DNA of 51,251 nucleotides, from the NCBI GenBank assembly GCA_018263115.1, contig JADFDC010000015.1:1-51251 (forward strand), given 5' to 3'. The DNA is from Thiobacillus sp. GTDB lineage: Bacteria; Pseudomonadota; Gammaproteobacteria; Burkholderiales; Thiobacillaceae. A model generated the notes under the pieces. It was given only the letters and a program-made list of their open reading frames with translations. It was not told where the DNA came from and did not search any database. Made by a program: the position numbers and the translations under genes. Below are positions 1 to 9,125 of this stretch, in pieces; position 1 is the stretch's first letter; each line of letters opens with the position of its first letter.

Positions 1-624
<624 letters not shown>

Positions 625-625
625 C

Positions 626-638
626 TAAACAGGGTTGA
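626..638. promoter_or_regulatory. Candidate CbbR site 1 (TNA-N7-TNA)
   Basis: TAA-ACAGGGT-TGA fits the TNA-N7-TNA pattern described for CbbR operators. It lies in the 136-bp gap between cbbL and cbbR. The motif is short, so chance occurrence is possible; the location and the second copy 26 bp away support it. Confidence 0.45.
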
Positions 639-651
639 ATATAAACAACAG

Positions 652-664
652 TCAAAGTTATTGA
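652..664. promoter_or_regulatory. Candidate CbbR site 2 (TNA-N7-TNA, palindromic)
   Basis: TCA-AAGTTAT-TGA fits TNA-N7-TNA and has palindromic ends. It lies 26 bp from site 1, close to cbbR, so it could serve autoregulation as well as cbbL activation. No convincing -35/-10 pair could be assigned in this AT-rich gap. Confidence 0.45.
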
Positions 665-694
665 TTATTTGTATAAGATATTAATTATGATTTA

Positions 695-1606
695 ATGTAC
701 GGCATGATTCATTTGACCATTCGTCAATTAAAGGTTTTTGAAGCCGTTGCACGCAACCTGTCCTACTCGAAAGCTGCACGCGAACTGCACCTGACCCAGC
801 CGGCGGTGTCCATGCAGGTCAGACAGCTCGAAGACAGCATAGGCCTGCCGCTTACAGAACAGCTGGGTAAAAAAGTCTTCCTGACCGAAGCCGGACGGGA
901 AGTGTTCCACTATAGCCAATCCATCGCCGCCATGCTGGGCGATATGGAAACTGCGCTGACTCGTCTTAAAGGGCTGGAAGAAGGGCAACTGAATATTGCG
1001 GTGACATCCACCGTCAATGCCGTGGCCACTGATATGCTGGCGAAGTTTCGCGGCGAGCATCCCAAGGTGTCCATACATCTGGATGTGTCAAACCGCGAAT
1101 CGGTGCTGGCGCAGTTGGCTGCAAACCGTATTGACCTGGGTATCATGGGGCAGGTGCCAGAAGGCCAGGATCTGGATGCCACGCGCTTCATGGACAACCC
1201 GCTGGTAGTCATCGCTCCGCCCAATCATCCGCTCACGCACAAGAAGCGCATTGCCGCCAGTGATCTGGCCGCAGAGCCTTTTCTGGTGCGCGAGGTGGGC
1301 TCCGGCACACGCGGTGCGATGGAACGCTACTTTGCTACCAAGGGTTTGGTGATCCACACCAGCATGGAAATGAGCAGCAACGAGGCGATCAAGCAGGCGG
1401 TGCAGGCGGGACTGGGGTTGGGAATTCTGTCCCTGCACACGCTGGAGATGGAGTTGGCGTTAAAGCGGCTGGTGATTCTCAAGGCCGAGGGTTTTCCCAT
1501 TGTGCGCCATTGGTATATCACGCATCGCGCCGACAAGCGCCTGTCGCTGGTGGCGCAGGCGTTCAAGGAATTTTTGGTCAGCCACCGCGTGCAAGATCAA
1601 GCATGA
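695..1606 (+). CDS. cbbR: LysR-type transcriptional regulator CbbR
   Basis: This is the LysR-family activator that controls the divergent RuBisCO operon, normally responding to Calvin-cycle metabolites. The N-terminal winged helix-turn-helix spans about residues 5-65, with the CbbR-like stretch [20 protein letters not shown] and then [16 protein letters not shown]. The rest is the periplasmic-binding-like effector domain. The length (about 300 aa) is normal. Two ATGs compete, at 695 and 704; the second gives MIHLTIRQL, closer to how family members begin, and neither has a clear Shine-Dalgarno sequence. Divergence from cbbL supports the name. The stop overlaps the recQ start (ATGA at 1603), so cbbR and recQ may be co-transcribed. 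Confidence 0.93.
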   Translation: MYGMIHLTIRQLKVFEAVARNLSYSKAARELHLTQPAVSMQVRQLEDSIGLPLTEQLGKKVFLTEAGREVFHYSQSIAAMLGDMETALTRLKGLEEGQLNIAVTSTVNAVATDMLAKFRGEHPKVSIHLDVSNRESVLAQLAANRIDLGIMGQVPEGQDLDATRFMDNPLVVIAPPNHPLTHKKRIAASDLAAEPFLVREVGSGTRGAMERYFATKGLVIHTSMEMSSNEAIKQAVQAGLGLGILSLHTLEMELALKRLVILKAEGFPIVRHWYITHRADKRLSLVAQAFKEFLVSHRVQDQA

Positions 1607-3423
1607 CCGGGTCCCGTACGCAGCAAATATTGCGAAGCGTCTTCGGCCATGCCGGCTTCCGCCCACATCAGGAGGAAATCATCAGGCAACTCGTCGATGG
1701 CGGCGATGCGCTGGTCATCATGCCCACGGGCGGCGGCAAGTCCTTGTGCTACCAGCTGCCCTCGCTGGTGCGTGATGGCGTGGGCATCGTGGTGTCACCG
1801 CTGATCGCGCTGATGCACGACCAGGTCGTGGCATTGAGACAACTGGGGGTGCGGGCGGAATATCTGAATTCGTCCTTGAGCGCCGATGAAGCACGGCGCG
1901 TGGAAAATGCGTTGCGGGCAGACGAACTGGATTTGCTTTACGTGGCGCCGGAACGCCTGCTGACTGATCGTTTTTTGTCCCGGCTCGACCATGCGCGGAT
2001 CGCCCTGTTTGCCATTGATGAAGCGCATTGCGTGTCACAGTGGGGGCATGATTTCCGACCGGAGTATGTGCAACTCTCTACCCTGCACGAACGCTATCCC
2101 CGCATTCCGCGCATCGCGCTCACCGCCACGGCAGATGCGCCAACGCGGGCCGAAATCGCGCAGCGCCTGCAACTGGAAAATGCGCGGCACTTCGTCACCG
2201 GCTTCGACCGTCCCAATATCCGCTATCACGTGCGCATGGAAGCCAGTGGCGCGCGCGAGGCGCTGCTGCGTTTTATCCGTGAAAAACATGCGGGTGAGGC
2301 GGGCATTATTTATTGCCTGTCGCGCAAGCGAGTGGATGAAGTGGCGGCCTGGCTAAATACCCAGGGCCTGACCGCCTTGCCTTATCACGCCGGTATGGAC
2401 GCTGAATCGCGTCGCCGCGCGCAGGAACGATTTCTGAATGATGACGGCGTGATCGTGGTGGCGACCATTGCCTTTGGCATGGGCATCGACAAGCCCGACG
2501 TGCGTTTCGTTGCTCACCTCAACCTGCCCAAAAGCCTTGAAGCCTATTACCAGGAAACCGGCCGCGCCGGCCGCGATGGCCTGCCTGCCGATGCCTGGAT
2601 GCGCTACAACCTGTCGGACGCCATCCAGTTGCAGCGCATGATCGCGGAGTCGGATGCCGATGAAGACCACAAGCGCATCGAGCGGCAGAAGCTCGACGCC
2701 ATGCTGGGCTACTGCGAACTGACCGCCTGCCGCCGTCAGTCCCTGCTCGGCTATTTTGGTGACACCTTGCCCGAACCTTGTGGCAATTGCGACAATTGTT
2801 TGAGTCCGCCGCAGACCTGGGATGCGACGACAGCCGCGCAAATGGCGCTGTCTTGTGTGCACCGCACCGGTCAGCGTTTTGGCGCGGCGTATCTGATCGA
2901 TGTGCTGCTGGGCAAGGACAACGAGCGCATCCGGAGTTTTAGCCACCATTCGCTCTCGACATTCGGCATTGGCCGGGATTTAAGCGCCAACGACTGGCGT
3001 GCAGTGTTCCGCCAGCTTGTTGCGCGCGGCTATCTCTTCGCCGACCATGACGCATTCGGCGGGCTGCGCCTTACCGAACAATGCCGCCCGCTCCTGCGCG
3101 GCGAGGAAATGCTGCAACTCGCCAAACAGGAAGCGCCTGCCAAACGTGACAGGAAATCACACAATGGCAAATCACGCGGCGGTGTTGCTGTATCAGGCGA
3201 TCCGCTGTTCGAAGCCCTGCGCCAGCGTCGTCGCGAGCTTGCCCAACAGCAGGGTGTGCCGCCCTACGTCGTGTTTCACGACAGCACGCTGGCGGCGATG
3301 GCCGCCGAGCGGCCGCAAAGCCTGCATGAATTCGCCGGATTGCCCGGCGTGGGCGAACGTAAACTGGATACCTATGGCGCGGCATTTCTGGAAGTGATTA
3401 AAGAGCATCTGGCAAGCCAATGA
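1603..3423 (+). CDS. recQ: ATP-dependent DNA helicase RecQ
   Basis: RecQ is a 3'-5' DNA helicase acting in recombination and fork repair. The open frame extends upstream into cbbR, but the ATG at 1603, overlapping the cbbR stop as ATGA, gives the expected start [10 protein letters not shown] and a normal length of 606 aa. Visible parts are Walker A PTGGGKS (about 41-47), DEAH box (about 139-142), the motif VI region [10 protein letters not shown], the zinc-binding Cys set (CELTAC then CGNCDNC, about 370-400), the RQC winged-helix region, and a C-terminal HRDC domain from about residue 525. All catalytic motifs are present. The stop overlaps the next gene by 4 bp, so the RIO kinase is probably in the same transcript. 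Confidence 0.97.
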   Translation: MTGSRTQQILRSVFGHAGFRPHQEEIIRQLVDGGDALVIMPTGGGKSLCYQLPSLVRDGVGIVVSPLIALMHDQVVALRQLGVRAEYLNSSLSADEARRVENALRADELDLLYVAPERLLTDRFLSRLDHARIALFAIDEAHCVSQWGHDFRPEYVQLSTLHERYPRIPRIALTATADAPTRAEIAQRLQLENARHFVTGFDRPNIRYHVRMEASGAREALLRFIREKHAGEAGIIYCLSRKRVDEVAAWLNTQGLTALPYHAGMDAESRRRAQERFLNDDGVIVVATIAFGMGIDKPDVRFVAHLNLPKSLEAYYQETGRAGRDGLPADAWMRYNLSDAIQLQRMIAESDADEDHKRIERQKLDAMLGYCELTACRRQSLLGYFGDTLPEPCGNCDNCLSPPQTWDATTAAQMALSCVHRTGQRFGAAYLIDVLLGKDNERIRSFSHHSLSTFGIGRDLSANDWRAVFRQLVARGYLFADHDAFGGLRLTEQCRPLLRGEEMLQLAKQEAPAKRDRKSHNGKSRGGVAVSGDPLFEALRQRRRELAQQQGVPPYVVFHDSTLAAMAAERPQSLHEFAGLPGVGERKLDTYGAAFLEVIKEHLASQ

Positions 3424-4268
3424 AACCGAATAAAAGACTCGTACCTCTCATCGAAGATGGCCTGATCGACGAGGTCGTGCGCCAGCTGATGAGCGGCAAG
3501 GAGGCGATGGTGTTCGTGGTGCGCTGCGGCGAAGACGTTCGTTGCGCCAAGGTTTACAAGGAAGCCAACAAGCGCGCCTTTCGCCAGGCAGTCGATTACA
3601 CCGAAAACCGCAAAACCAAGAACAGCCGCCAGGCCCGCGCCATGGCCAAGGGCACCAAATTTGGCCGGCAGGCTCAGGAGCAGGCCTGGCAAAGCGCCGA
3701 AGTCGATGCGCTGTACCGGCTGGCCGCTGCCGGGGTGCGCGTGCCCAAGCCGTACAACTTCCACGAAGGCGTGCTGCTGATGGAGCTGGTGACCGATGCC
3801 GATGGCAACGCCGCGCCCAGGCTGAATGATTCGACCTTCACCGCGGAAGAAGCCTGCGCCCACCATCACAGCCTGATGGGGGAAGTCGTGCGCATGTTGT
3901 GCGCCGGGGTCATTCACGGTGATTTGTCCGAATACAACATCCTGCTCAGCAACACCGGCCCGGTCATCATCGACCTGCCGCAAGCGGTGGATGCCGCTGG
4001 GAATAACCACGCCAAAGCCATGCTTGCGCGCGACGTGAATAACCTGACAACCTTCTTTGGCCAGTTCGCGCCTGCGTTATTGACCACGCGATATGCCGAG
4101 GAAATCTGGGCGCTGTACGAGCACGGCGAATTGCAGCCTGACGTCAAACTTTCCGGCCACTTCGAGCAGACACTGCCACCCGTTGACCTGGATGATGTCA
4201 TCCGCGAGATCGACGACGCAAAGGCCGCCGAGGCGGCGCGTTTGTTACGCCTGCAGGAGATGGAGTAG
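3420..4268 (+). CDS. RIO-family serine/threonine protein kinase
   Basis: This 282-aa protein is an atypical protein kinase of the RIO1-like family, best known from ribosome maturation in archaea and eukaryotes; bacterial substrates are largely unknown. The phosphate-binding region precedes CAKVYK, whose Lys44 should contact ATP. The catalytic loop is [14 protein letters not shown] (D168 as base, N173 as metal ligand), and the metal-binding Asp185 sits in IIDLPQAV, the RIO version of DFG. The stretch [24 protein letters not shown] (split by description: residues 59-82) is a basic insert typical of RIO proteins. The ATG overlaps the recQ stop, so it is translated with a DNA-repair helicase. Confidence 0.9.
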   Translation: MKPNKRLVPLIEDGLIDEVVRQLMSGKEAMVFVVRCGEDVRCAKVYKEANKRAFRQAVDYTENRKTKNSRQARAMAKGTKFGRQAQEQAWQSAEVDALYRLAAAGVRVPKPYNFHEGVLLMELVTDADGNAAPRLNDSTFTAEEACAHHHSLMGEVVRMLCAGVIHGDLSEYNILLSNTGPVIIDLPQAVDAAGNNHAKAMLARDVNNLTTFFGQFAPALLTTRYAEEIWALYEHGELQPDVKLSGHFEQTLPPVDLDDVIREIDDAKAAEAARLLRLQEME

Positions 4269-4304
4269 GGTAGCGGGAACATGACTTTATTTTGGGAGAT
4301 TTAA

Positions 4305-4739
4305 TTGGGCATCCTCACCAATATCGTCGCGGCTGAAGAAGAGGAGTTTGCAGATATCGGCGAATCACCGCATCCGCTGGACGAATGGAGCGGCATCGAA
4401 AGGCGCGGGATTGATATTGCCAAGATGGCCATTCTGCACAGCCTGTTGACCGGCGACGAGTACGAACAGGCGCTGTACCAGTGCGAGCCAGTCTATATCG
4501 GCGGCGAAGGCGTGCTGGTGCTGCGCATGGCGGAGGAGGTAGTGGAAAAACTGGCGGAGATGGATGAAGAGGCATTGGAACAGGTGGCATATGAATTGTC
4601 CGCCACCGAGGCATTCGAGCTGGAAAACTGGGATCCCGCAGAAGTGGAAGACATGATCCTGTCGCTGGCGGAACTGGCCCAGATTGCCGAGTCGCAAGGG
4701 CAAACCCTGTTTGTGTGGATGCACCCCCTGCTGACTTGA
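4305..4739 (+). CDS. Acidic conserved hypothetical protein
   Basis: I do not recognise a family. The 144-aa product is strongly acidic and rich in Glu and Ala, with no signal peptide and no clear membrane segment. It has several short amphipathic helices (AEEVVEKLAEMDEEALEQVA; LSATEAFELENWDPAEVEDM), suggesting a small all-helical cytosolic protein. The start is taken as TTG at 4305, preceded by GGGAG seven bases upstream; no ATG gives a longer or better-placed frame. It lies 36 bp after the RIO kinase on the same strand and may belong to that transcript. Codon use matches the neighbours. Confidence 0.75.
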   Translation: MGILTNIVAAEEEEFADIGESPHPLDEWSGIERRGIDIAKMAILHSLLTGDEYEQALYQCEPVYIGGEGVLVLRMAEEVVEKLAEMDEEALEQVAYELSATEAFELENWDPAEVEDMILSLAELAQIAESQGQTLFVWMHPLLT

Positions 4740-4876
4740 GTCTGGCTGATCGTATGCGGGCGCTTAAAAATAAAACCGGCCATACTCGTGTAACGGCCTA
4801 TGATGAGCGTAAATCGTGTTTACGCTGGTGTTGCGGACACGGCGGAATTTTTGAAGACGCTACAAGGAGAAAGACC

Positions 4877-5008
4877 ATGGCAAAAGGCCAGTTGCGCGGA
4901 AACAAGGAAGCAAAAAAACCCAAGAAGTCGAAACAGGTGGTGGTCCCGGCGGGGGCGTCGTTTATTACACCGCCCAAAACAGTCAAGCCGATAAAACCCC
5001 AGCACTGA
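4877..5008 (+). CDS. Small Lys-rich conserved protein (43 aa)
   Basis: This 43-aa protein begins MAKGQLRGNKEAKKPKKSKQ, a very basic N-terminal half followed by a Pro/Val-rich tail. It resembles small uncharacterised proteins widespread in proteobacteria; the function is unknown, and binding to nucleic acid or ribosomes is only a guess from charge. The start is decided by a perfect AAGGAGA at 4864-4870, seven bases before the ATG. The longer reading frame upstream, which starts inside the preceding gene, is therefore not the real gene. It faces another small Lys-rich gene on the opposite strand (5069-5212). Confidence 0.75.
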   Translation: MAKGQLRGNKEAKKPKKSKQVVVPAGASFITPPKTVKPIKPQH

Positions 5009-5024
5009 GCGATTCGGCTTTTTT
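4986..5024 (+). terminator. Possible Rho-independent terminator
   Basis: AGCCGA (4986-4991) can pair with TCGGCT (5013-5018), followed directly by six T. The 21-nt loop is long and the left arm overlaps the end of the small gene, so this is a weak candidate for ending the cbbR-recQ-RIO direction of transcription. Confidence 0.4.
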
Positions 5025-5068
5025 ACCTGCCTAGGTTAAACCGGGGCTGTTTTGCTTCAAGGCCGAAA

Positions 5069-5212
5069 TCATTCCCCAGCGGGTGGCGGCGGCGTGTGCT
5101 GGGCTGGAGGGGTTTCGGCATCCGTGGATTTCCGCTGTTCCTTCTCTGCTTTCTTCCGTTTTTTCTCCAGTTCTCTCTGCCGCTTCTCGTACTGGTAGTT
5201 TGGCTTGGCCAT
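5069..5212 (-). CDS. Small charged conserved protein (47 aa)
   Basis: The reverse strand encodes 47 aa beginning MAKPNYQYEKRQRELEKKRK, then KAEKEQRK, and ending in a Pro-rich tail (TPPPPAGE). This MAKPNY...EKRQREL pattern is a recurrent family of tiny uncharacterised proteins in betaproteobacteria. The first 28 residues should form a single, highly charged helix. A ribosome-binding site (AAGGA, about 5218-5222 on the reverse strand) precedes the ATG at 5212. The function is unknown. The gene is convergent with the 43-aa gene at 4877-5008, with a 60-bp gap. Confidence 0.75.
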   Translation of the reverse strand: MAKPNYQYEKRQRELEKKRKKAEKEQRKSTDAETPPAQHTPPPPAGE

Positions 5213-5311
5213 GTCGTTCCTTATGTGATCTATGCCCATAGTTTACCCCGGACTCATATTCCAGGTTAAACCAGACATTTGCGGCGCCTGCAAAGTCCGG
5301 AACAGGTTTTC

Positions 5312-5342
5312 TTGACGCACCTTCACGCGCTTCGCGGATAAT
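5312..5342 (+). promoter_or_regulatory. Candidate sigma-70 promoter for ettA
   Basis: TTGACG (5312-5317) and GATAAT (5337-5342) are 19 bp apart, 30 bp before the ettA start. Both hexamers are good but the spacer is longer than the 17-bp optimum. Confidence 0.4.
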
Positions 5343-5371
5343 ACGGGTTTTGTTTTTCCTGATAGTAAAAA

Positions 5372-7036
5372 ATGGCCCAATACGTCATGTCCATGCTCCG
5401 CGTGAGCAAGATCGTTCCGCCCAAGCGGCAAATCATCAAGGATATTTCCCTGTCGTTTTTTCCCGGCGCCAAGATCGGCCTGCTGGGATTGAATGGTTCA
5501 GGCAAATCAACCGTGCTGCGCATCATGGCCGGCGCGGACAAGGAATACGATGGCGAAGTGCAGTATCTGGCCGGCATTTCCATCGGCTACCTGCCGCAGG
5601 AACCGCAGCTCGATCCGGACAAGACCGTGCGCGAGGAAGTCGAGGCGGGCATGGGCGAGGTGATGGAAGCGCAGAAAAAGCTGGAGGCGGTGTACGCTGC
5701 CTATGCCGAGCCGGACGCGGATTTCGACAAGCTGGCGGAAGAGCAGGCGCGGCTGGAGGCCATCATTGCTACCGCCGGTTCGGATACGGAAAACCAGCTC
5801 GAGATTGCCGCCGATGCGCTGCGGTTGCCGCCATGGGATGCAAAAATCGGCCCGCTGTCCGGTGGTGAGAAACGCCGCGTGGCACTGTGCAAGCTGCTGC
5901 TTTCCAGGCCCGACATGCTGCTGTTGGACGAACCTACCAACCACCTGGATGCGGAATCGGTGGAGTGGCTGGAACAGTTTCTTACCCGCTTTCCCGGCAC
6001 CGTGGTCGCCGTCACGCACGACCGGTATTTTCTGGACAACGCCGCCGAGTGGATTCTCGAACTTGACCGCGGGCACGGCATTCCGTGGAAGGGCAATTAT
6101 TCAAGCTGGCTGGAACAGAAGGAAGCTCGCCTGGAGACTGAGCAAAAGCAGGTCGACGCTCATATGAAAGCGATGAAACAGGAACTGGAATGGGTGCGCC
6201 AGAACCCCAAGGCGCGCCAGGCCAAGTCCAAGGCGCGACTTTCCCGCTTCGAGGAAATGAACAGTTTCGAATACCAGAAGCGCAACGAGACGCAGGAAAT
6301 TTTCATCCCGCCGGGCGAGCGATTGGGCGACAAGGTCATCGAGTTCAACGGCGTGTCGAAATCCTTCGGCGACCGCCTGCTGATCGACAACCTGTCTTTC
6401 TCGATTCCGCCCGGCGCCATCGTCGGCATCATTGGTCCTAACGGCGCCGGCAAATCCACGCTGTTCAGGATGATCCAGGGCAAGGAACAGCCTGACAGCG
6501 GCGAGATTGTCATCGGACCCACGGTCAAGGTTTCGTCAGTGGATCAGTCGCGCGAAGGCCTTGAAAACGACAAGACCGTTTTCGAGGCGATTTCCGGCGG
6601 CTCGGACATCCTCTCGGTGGGCAGATTTGAAATGCCCAGCCGCGCTTACATTGGCCGCTTCAATTTCAAGGGTGGCGATCAGCAGAAAATCGTCGGCAAT
6701 CTCTCCGGCGGTGAACGCGGGCGGCTGCATCTGGCCAAGACGCTGATCCAGGGCGGCAACGTGCTGCTGCTCGACGAACCCTCTAATGATCTGGACGTGG
6801 AAACCCTGCGCGCGCTGGAAGACGCGCTGCTGGAATTCGCCGGCTGCGTGCTGGTGATCTCCCACGACCGCTGGTTCCTCGACCGCATCTGCACTCACAT
6901 CCTGGCGGCGGAAGGTGATTCGCAGTGGACCTTCTTCGCGGGCAACTATCAGGAATACGAGGAAGACAAACGGAAGCGTTTGGGCGAAGAGGGTGCCAAG
7001 CCGAAGCGGATTCGGTATAAGCCGATCAGCAGATGA
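5372..7036 (+). CDS. ettA: Energy-dependent translational throttle protein EttA (ABC-F ATPase)
   Basis: EttA is a cytosolic ABC-F ATPase that binds the ribosomal E site and couples the start of elongation to the ATP/ADP ratio. The 554-aa length matches the family (about 555). There are two ABC cassettes in tandem: the first has Walker A GLNGSGKST, signature LSGGEKRRVALCKLLL and Walker B MLLLDEPTNHLD; the second has GPNGAGKST, LSGGERGRLHLAKTL and VLLLDEPSNDLD. The P-site tRNA interaction motif lies in the charged linker (about residues 245-320). There are no membrane segments, which excludes a transporter. It stands alone behind its own promoter region, with a NYN-domain gene 32 bp downstream. 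Confidence 0.96.
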   Translation: MAQYVMSMLRVSKIVPPKRQIIKDISLSFFPGAKIGLLGLNGSGKSTVLRIMAGADKEYDGEVQYLAGISIGYLPQEPQLDPDKTVREEVEAGMGEVMEAQKKLEAVYAAYAEPDADFDKLAEEQARLEAIIATAGSDTENQLEIAADALRLPPWDAKIGPLSGGEKRRVALCKLLLSRPDMLLLDEPTNHLDAESVEWLEQFLTRFPGTVVAVTHDRYFLDNAAEWILELDRGHGIPWKGNYSSWLEQKEARLETEQKQVDAHMKAMKQELEWVRQNPKARQAKSKARLSRFEEMNSFEYQKRNETQEIFIPPGERLGDKVIEFNGVSKSFGDRLLIDNLSFSIPPGAIVGIIGPNGAGKSTLFRMIQGKEQPDSGEIVIGPTVKVSSVDQSREGLENDKTVFEAISGGSDILSVGRFEMPSRAYIGRFNFKGGDQQKIVGNLSGGERGRLHLAKTLIQGGNVLLLDEPSNDLDVETLRALEDALLEFAGCVLVISHDRWFLDRICTHILAAEGDSQWTFFAGNYQEYEEDKRKRLGEEGAKPKRIRYKPISR

Positions 7037-7068
7037 TAGATTCTTGGTGCTTGTAAACAGGACGAGAA

Positions 7069-7863
7069 ATGACCCACGAACATCGTATTGCACTCTTAAT
7101 TGACGCTGACAACAGTCCAGCCAGCAAAATCGATGAAGTTCTCGACGAGTTGGCCAAGTACGGGGTTATCAACATACGCCGTGCCTATGGTGACTGGAAA
7201 AGCCGACATCTGAATGCATGGGAGGAAGTGCTGCACGAATATGCCATCCAGCCGATGCAGCAATTTGCTTATACCAAAGGCAAGAATGCTACCGACTCTG
7301 CAATGATTATCGATGCGATGGACTTGCTGTATACCAAGCAGCTGGACGGGTTTGGTATTGTGTCTAGCGATTCTGATTTCACGCCGTTGGTAATGCGCAT
7401 TCGAGCCAATGGCCTAAAAGTATTTGGCTTTGGCGAGAAGAAAACGCCAGAGCCATTTGTTAAGGCATGTTCCGTATTCCTATATCTTGAGAATTTGGGT
7501 GAGCCCCCTGAAACGAATATCGTTGCAGTGACGGTAAACGAGAAGGAAAGCATTGCGCCACCAGCAGCCAAAACAGAGGTTACCAAGTTAAGTGCCAAGG
7601 AGCTCAGAAGTGACACTCGCCTGGTCAGTTTGCTACGCAAGGCGGTTGAAGCCGCGGCCGACGACGAAGGATGGGCGAAACTGAGCGCGATAGGTAGTCA
7701 TATTTCCAAGCAAGCTTCATTTGATTCGCGTAACTATGGCTACCCCAAGCTCAAGGATTTGTATCAGGCGATTGGTTTATTCGATATCCAGACCAGAGAC
7801 AAGCTAATTTCCGTGCGTGATAAGCGATTGGCGCAGCGCCCCCAGACCACATCAACACAATGA
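7069..7863 (+). CDS. NYN-domain and OST-HTH/LOTUS protein, putative RNase
   Basis: The 264-aa protein combines an N-terminal NYN (PIN-like) nuclease fold with a C-terminal LOTUS (OST-HTH) RNA-binding domain, the arrangement of the LabA/limkain-b1 family. The acidic metal-binding residues of the NYN fold are visible: IALLIDADN (D12, D14), NATDSAMIIDAMD (D76) and IVSSDSDFTPLV (D101, D103). Residues about 145-175 are a variable linker, and about 180-255 form the LOTUS domain. The likely role is RNA cleavage or RNA quality control in the cytosol, inferred from family only. Base composition is noticeably lower in GC than in ettA before it or the YhcH gene after it, hinting at separate ancestry. 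Confidence 0.88.
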   Translation: MTHEHRIALLIDADNSPASKIDEVLDELAKYGVINIRRAYGDWKSRHLNAWEEVLHEYAIQPMQQFAYTKGKNATDSAMIIDAMDLLYTKQLDGFGIVSSDSDFTPLVMRIRANGLKVFGFGEKKTPEPFVKACSVFLYLENLGEPPETNIVAVTVNEKESIAPPAAKTEVTKLSAKELRSDTRLVSLLRKAVEAAADDEGWAKLSAIGSHISKQASFDSRNYGYPKLKDLYQAIGLFDIQTRDKLISVRDKRLAQRPQTTSTQ

Positions 7864-7890
7864 GCGTTTCAGCCATCCGATTCCTGCCAA

Positions 7891-8337
7891 ATGATTCTCT
7901 CCACTCTAGGCAACGCTGACCGCCATTTCGATTTACATCCGCTGTTTGCGCTTGCCTTCGATTTTCTGCGCAACACGGACTTGCTGGCATTGCCATCCGG
8001 CAGGCATAACGTGCTGGGTGAGGAAATCTTTGCCATCGTCGAAGCCTGCGCGGGCCGCACGCGGGAAGAAGCAAAGCTGGAATGCCATCGCCGTTACATC
8101 GATATCCAGCTGGTGCTGGAAGGCGTGGACGAGATGGGATGGAAACCGGTGGCTGAATGCGTGAATCCTGCGACGGATTACGATGCCGCGCGCGATATCA
8201 GGTTTTTCAACGACGCGCCGTCAAGCTGGATAGCCACGCCGCCGGGGTCGTTCTGTGTTTTCTTTCCGGAGGATGCCCATGCGCCGCTGGTAAGCACGGG
8301 CATGATACGCAAGGTAGTGATGAAGGTCGCCGTGTAA
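7891..8337 (+). CDS. YhcH/YjgK/YiaL family protein (DUF386)
   Basis: This 148-aa protein belongs to the YhcH/YjgK/YiaL cupin-like family. One member (E. coli NanQ/YhcH) is a sialic-acid anomerase and others are annotated as sugar-operon accessory proteins. Family hallmarks seen are HRRYIDIQLVLEG (the conserved H-x-x-x-D-I-Q metal-site motif), the central GW, and the end FFPEDAHAPL. No sugar catabolism gene is nearby, so the substrate is unknown. It starts 27 bp after the NYN gene and is convergent with slyX, the two stops being only 7 bp apart. Confidence 0.85.
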   Translation: MILSTLGNADRHFDLHPLFALAFDFLRNTDLLALPSGRHNVLGEEIFAIVEACAGRTREEAKLECHRRYIDIQLVLEGVDEMGWKPVAECVNPATDYDAARDIRFFNDAPSSWIATPPGSFCVFFPEDAHAPLVSTGMIRKVVMKVAV

Positions 8338-8344
8338 ACAGCGT

Positions 8345-8548
8345 TCAGTAGTGCGGCGGAATTTCCTCGCGCAGGCTGGTTGATTCTTCAGTCCGGTTGT
8401 CGCGCATCTCCCGGTGCAGCAGGCGCAACTGCTCCTGCAGGCTGTCCATCTGTTTTTGCTGGCGGATGACTGTCTGGTTCAGGGTTTCAATCAGGTCTTC
8501 GGCGAACGCGAGTTTGGTTTCCAGTTCTTCAAGACGCTTTTCAAGCAT
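8345..8548 (-). CDS. slyX: SlyX family protein
   Basis: This 67-aa protein is a short coiled coil of the SlyX family, with heptad repeats from LEELETKLAFAEDLIETLNQ through RQQKQMDSLQEQLRLLHREM and the family's typical C-terminal PPHY. The cellular function of SlyX is not established. The ATG at 8548 is preceded by AGGAG-like sequence. It lies 52 bp downstream of the cytochrome operon on the same strand and may be read through from it, though a separate promoter cannot be excluded. Confidence 0.9.
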   Translation of the reverse strand: MLEKRLEELETKLAFAEDLIETLNQTVIRQQKQMDSLQEQLRLLHREMRDNRTEESTSLREEIPPHY

Positions 8549-8600
8549 GAATTTTCTCCTGCCTATCGGTTTGAACGGTATTCAAACACGGCAGGGCGGT

Positions 8601-9125
8601 TTACTGCTTGGGAATCCTGATTTCGCGCTCGACGAAGCTGCCTTCATCGGCCTTGGTGTGGCAGGCGACACAGTTGGCCTTGCTGGCGATACCCTTGCGT
8701 TTCCAGACGTAGGACGGTACTTCGTCGTGCAGGTAGCCGAAGTGGCGGGTTTCGGTAAAGCGCTGCGGGGCACTGTTGCCGGGAATGCCGGAGGCGATGC
8801 GGCTCATCAGTTGCGTACCGCGCGGGGTATCGGCGGCGTTTTCGATCAGGTACTTTGTAATGCCGCTGGCGACCTCGGGAGCCAGACTGGCATCCTCGCC
8901 AAAGTGCCTGTCCAGTTCGCCCATCATTTTTTTCCAGGAGCGTGCGGGCAACAGGCCGGCCGGATAGGCCATGTGGCAGGCGGCGCATTCTTCCTTCGTG
9001 GGTCCGTGCGTGACAGCGGCGAAAACCGCATCCCCGCTGCTGCCCCAACTGGCGGTGAGTAGAAAGCTGCTGCCGAAAATCGTGGCCAGCAGGATGGACA
9101 TATTTCTTCTGTTGATGCCCATCAT
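8601..9125 (-). CDS. Diheme cytochrome c, DHC family
   Basis: This 174-aa periplasmic protein has two heme-attachment motifs, CAACH (residues 47-51) and CVACH (152-156), behind an N-terminal signal sequence (about residues 8-32). The spacing and sequence around HGPTKEECAACHMAYP and the C-terminal heme match the DHC family first described from Rhodobacter sphaeroides, the electron donor to SHP. The start chosen is ATG 9125, overlapping the stop of the SHP gene (ATGA); the longer frame extends into that gene and lacks a signal peptide. Gene order b561-SHP-DHC is the canonical shp cluster, so this protein probably passes electrons from the membrane cytochrome b to SHP. Confidence 0.9.
   Translation of the reverse strand: MMGINRRNMSILLATIFGSSFLLTASWGSSGDAVFAAVTHGPTKEECAACHMAYPAGLLPARSWKKMMGELDRHFGEDASLAPEVASGITKYLIENAADTPRGTQLMSRIASGIPGNSAPQRFTETRHFGYLHDEVPSYVWKRKGIASKANCVACHTKADEGSFVEREIRIPKQ

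Noticed and set aside
8397-9062. 221-aa open frame on the plus strand opposite slyX and the diheme cytochrome
   Set aside because: Both covered genes are firmly identified by heme motifs and coiled coil; the opposite frame has none.
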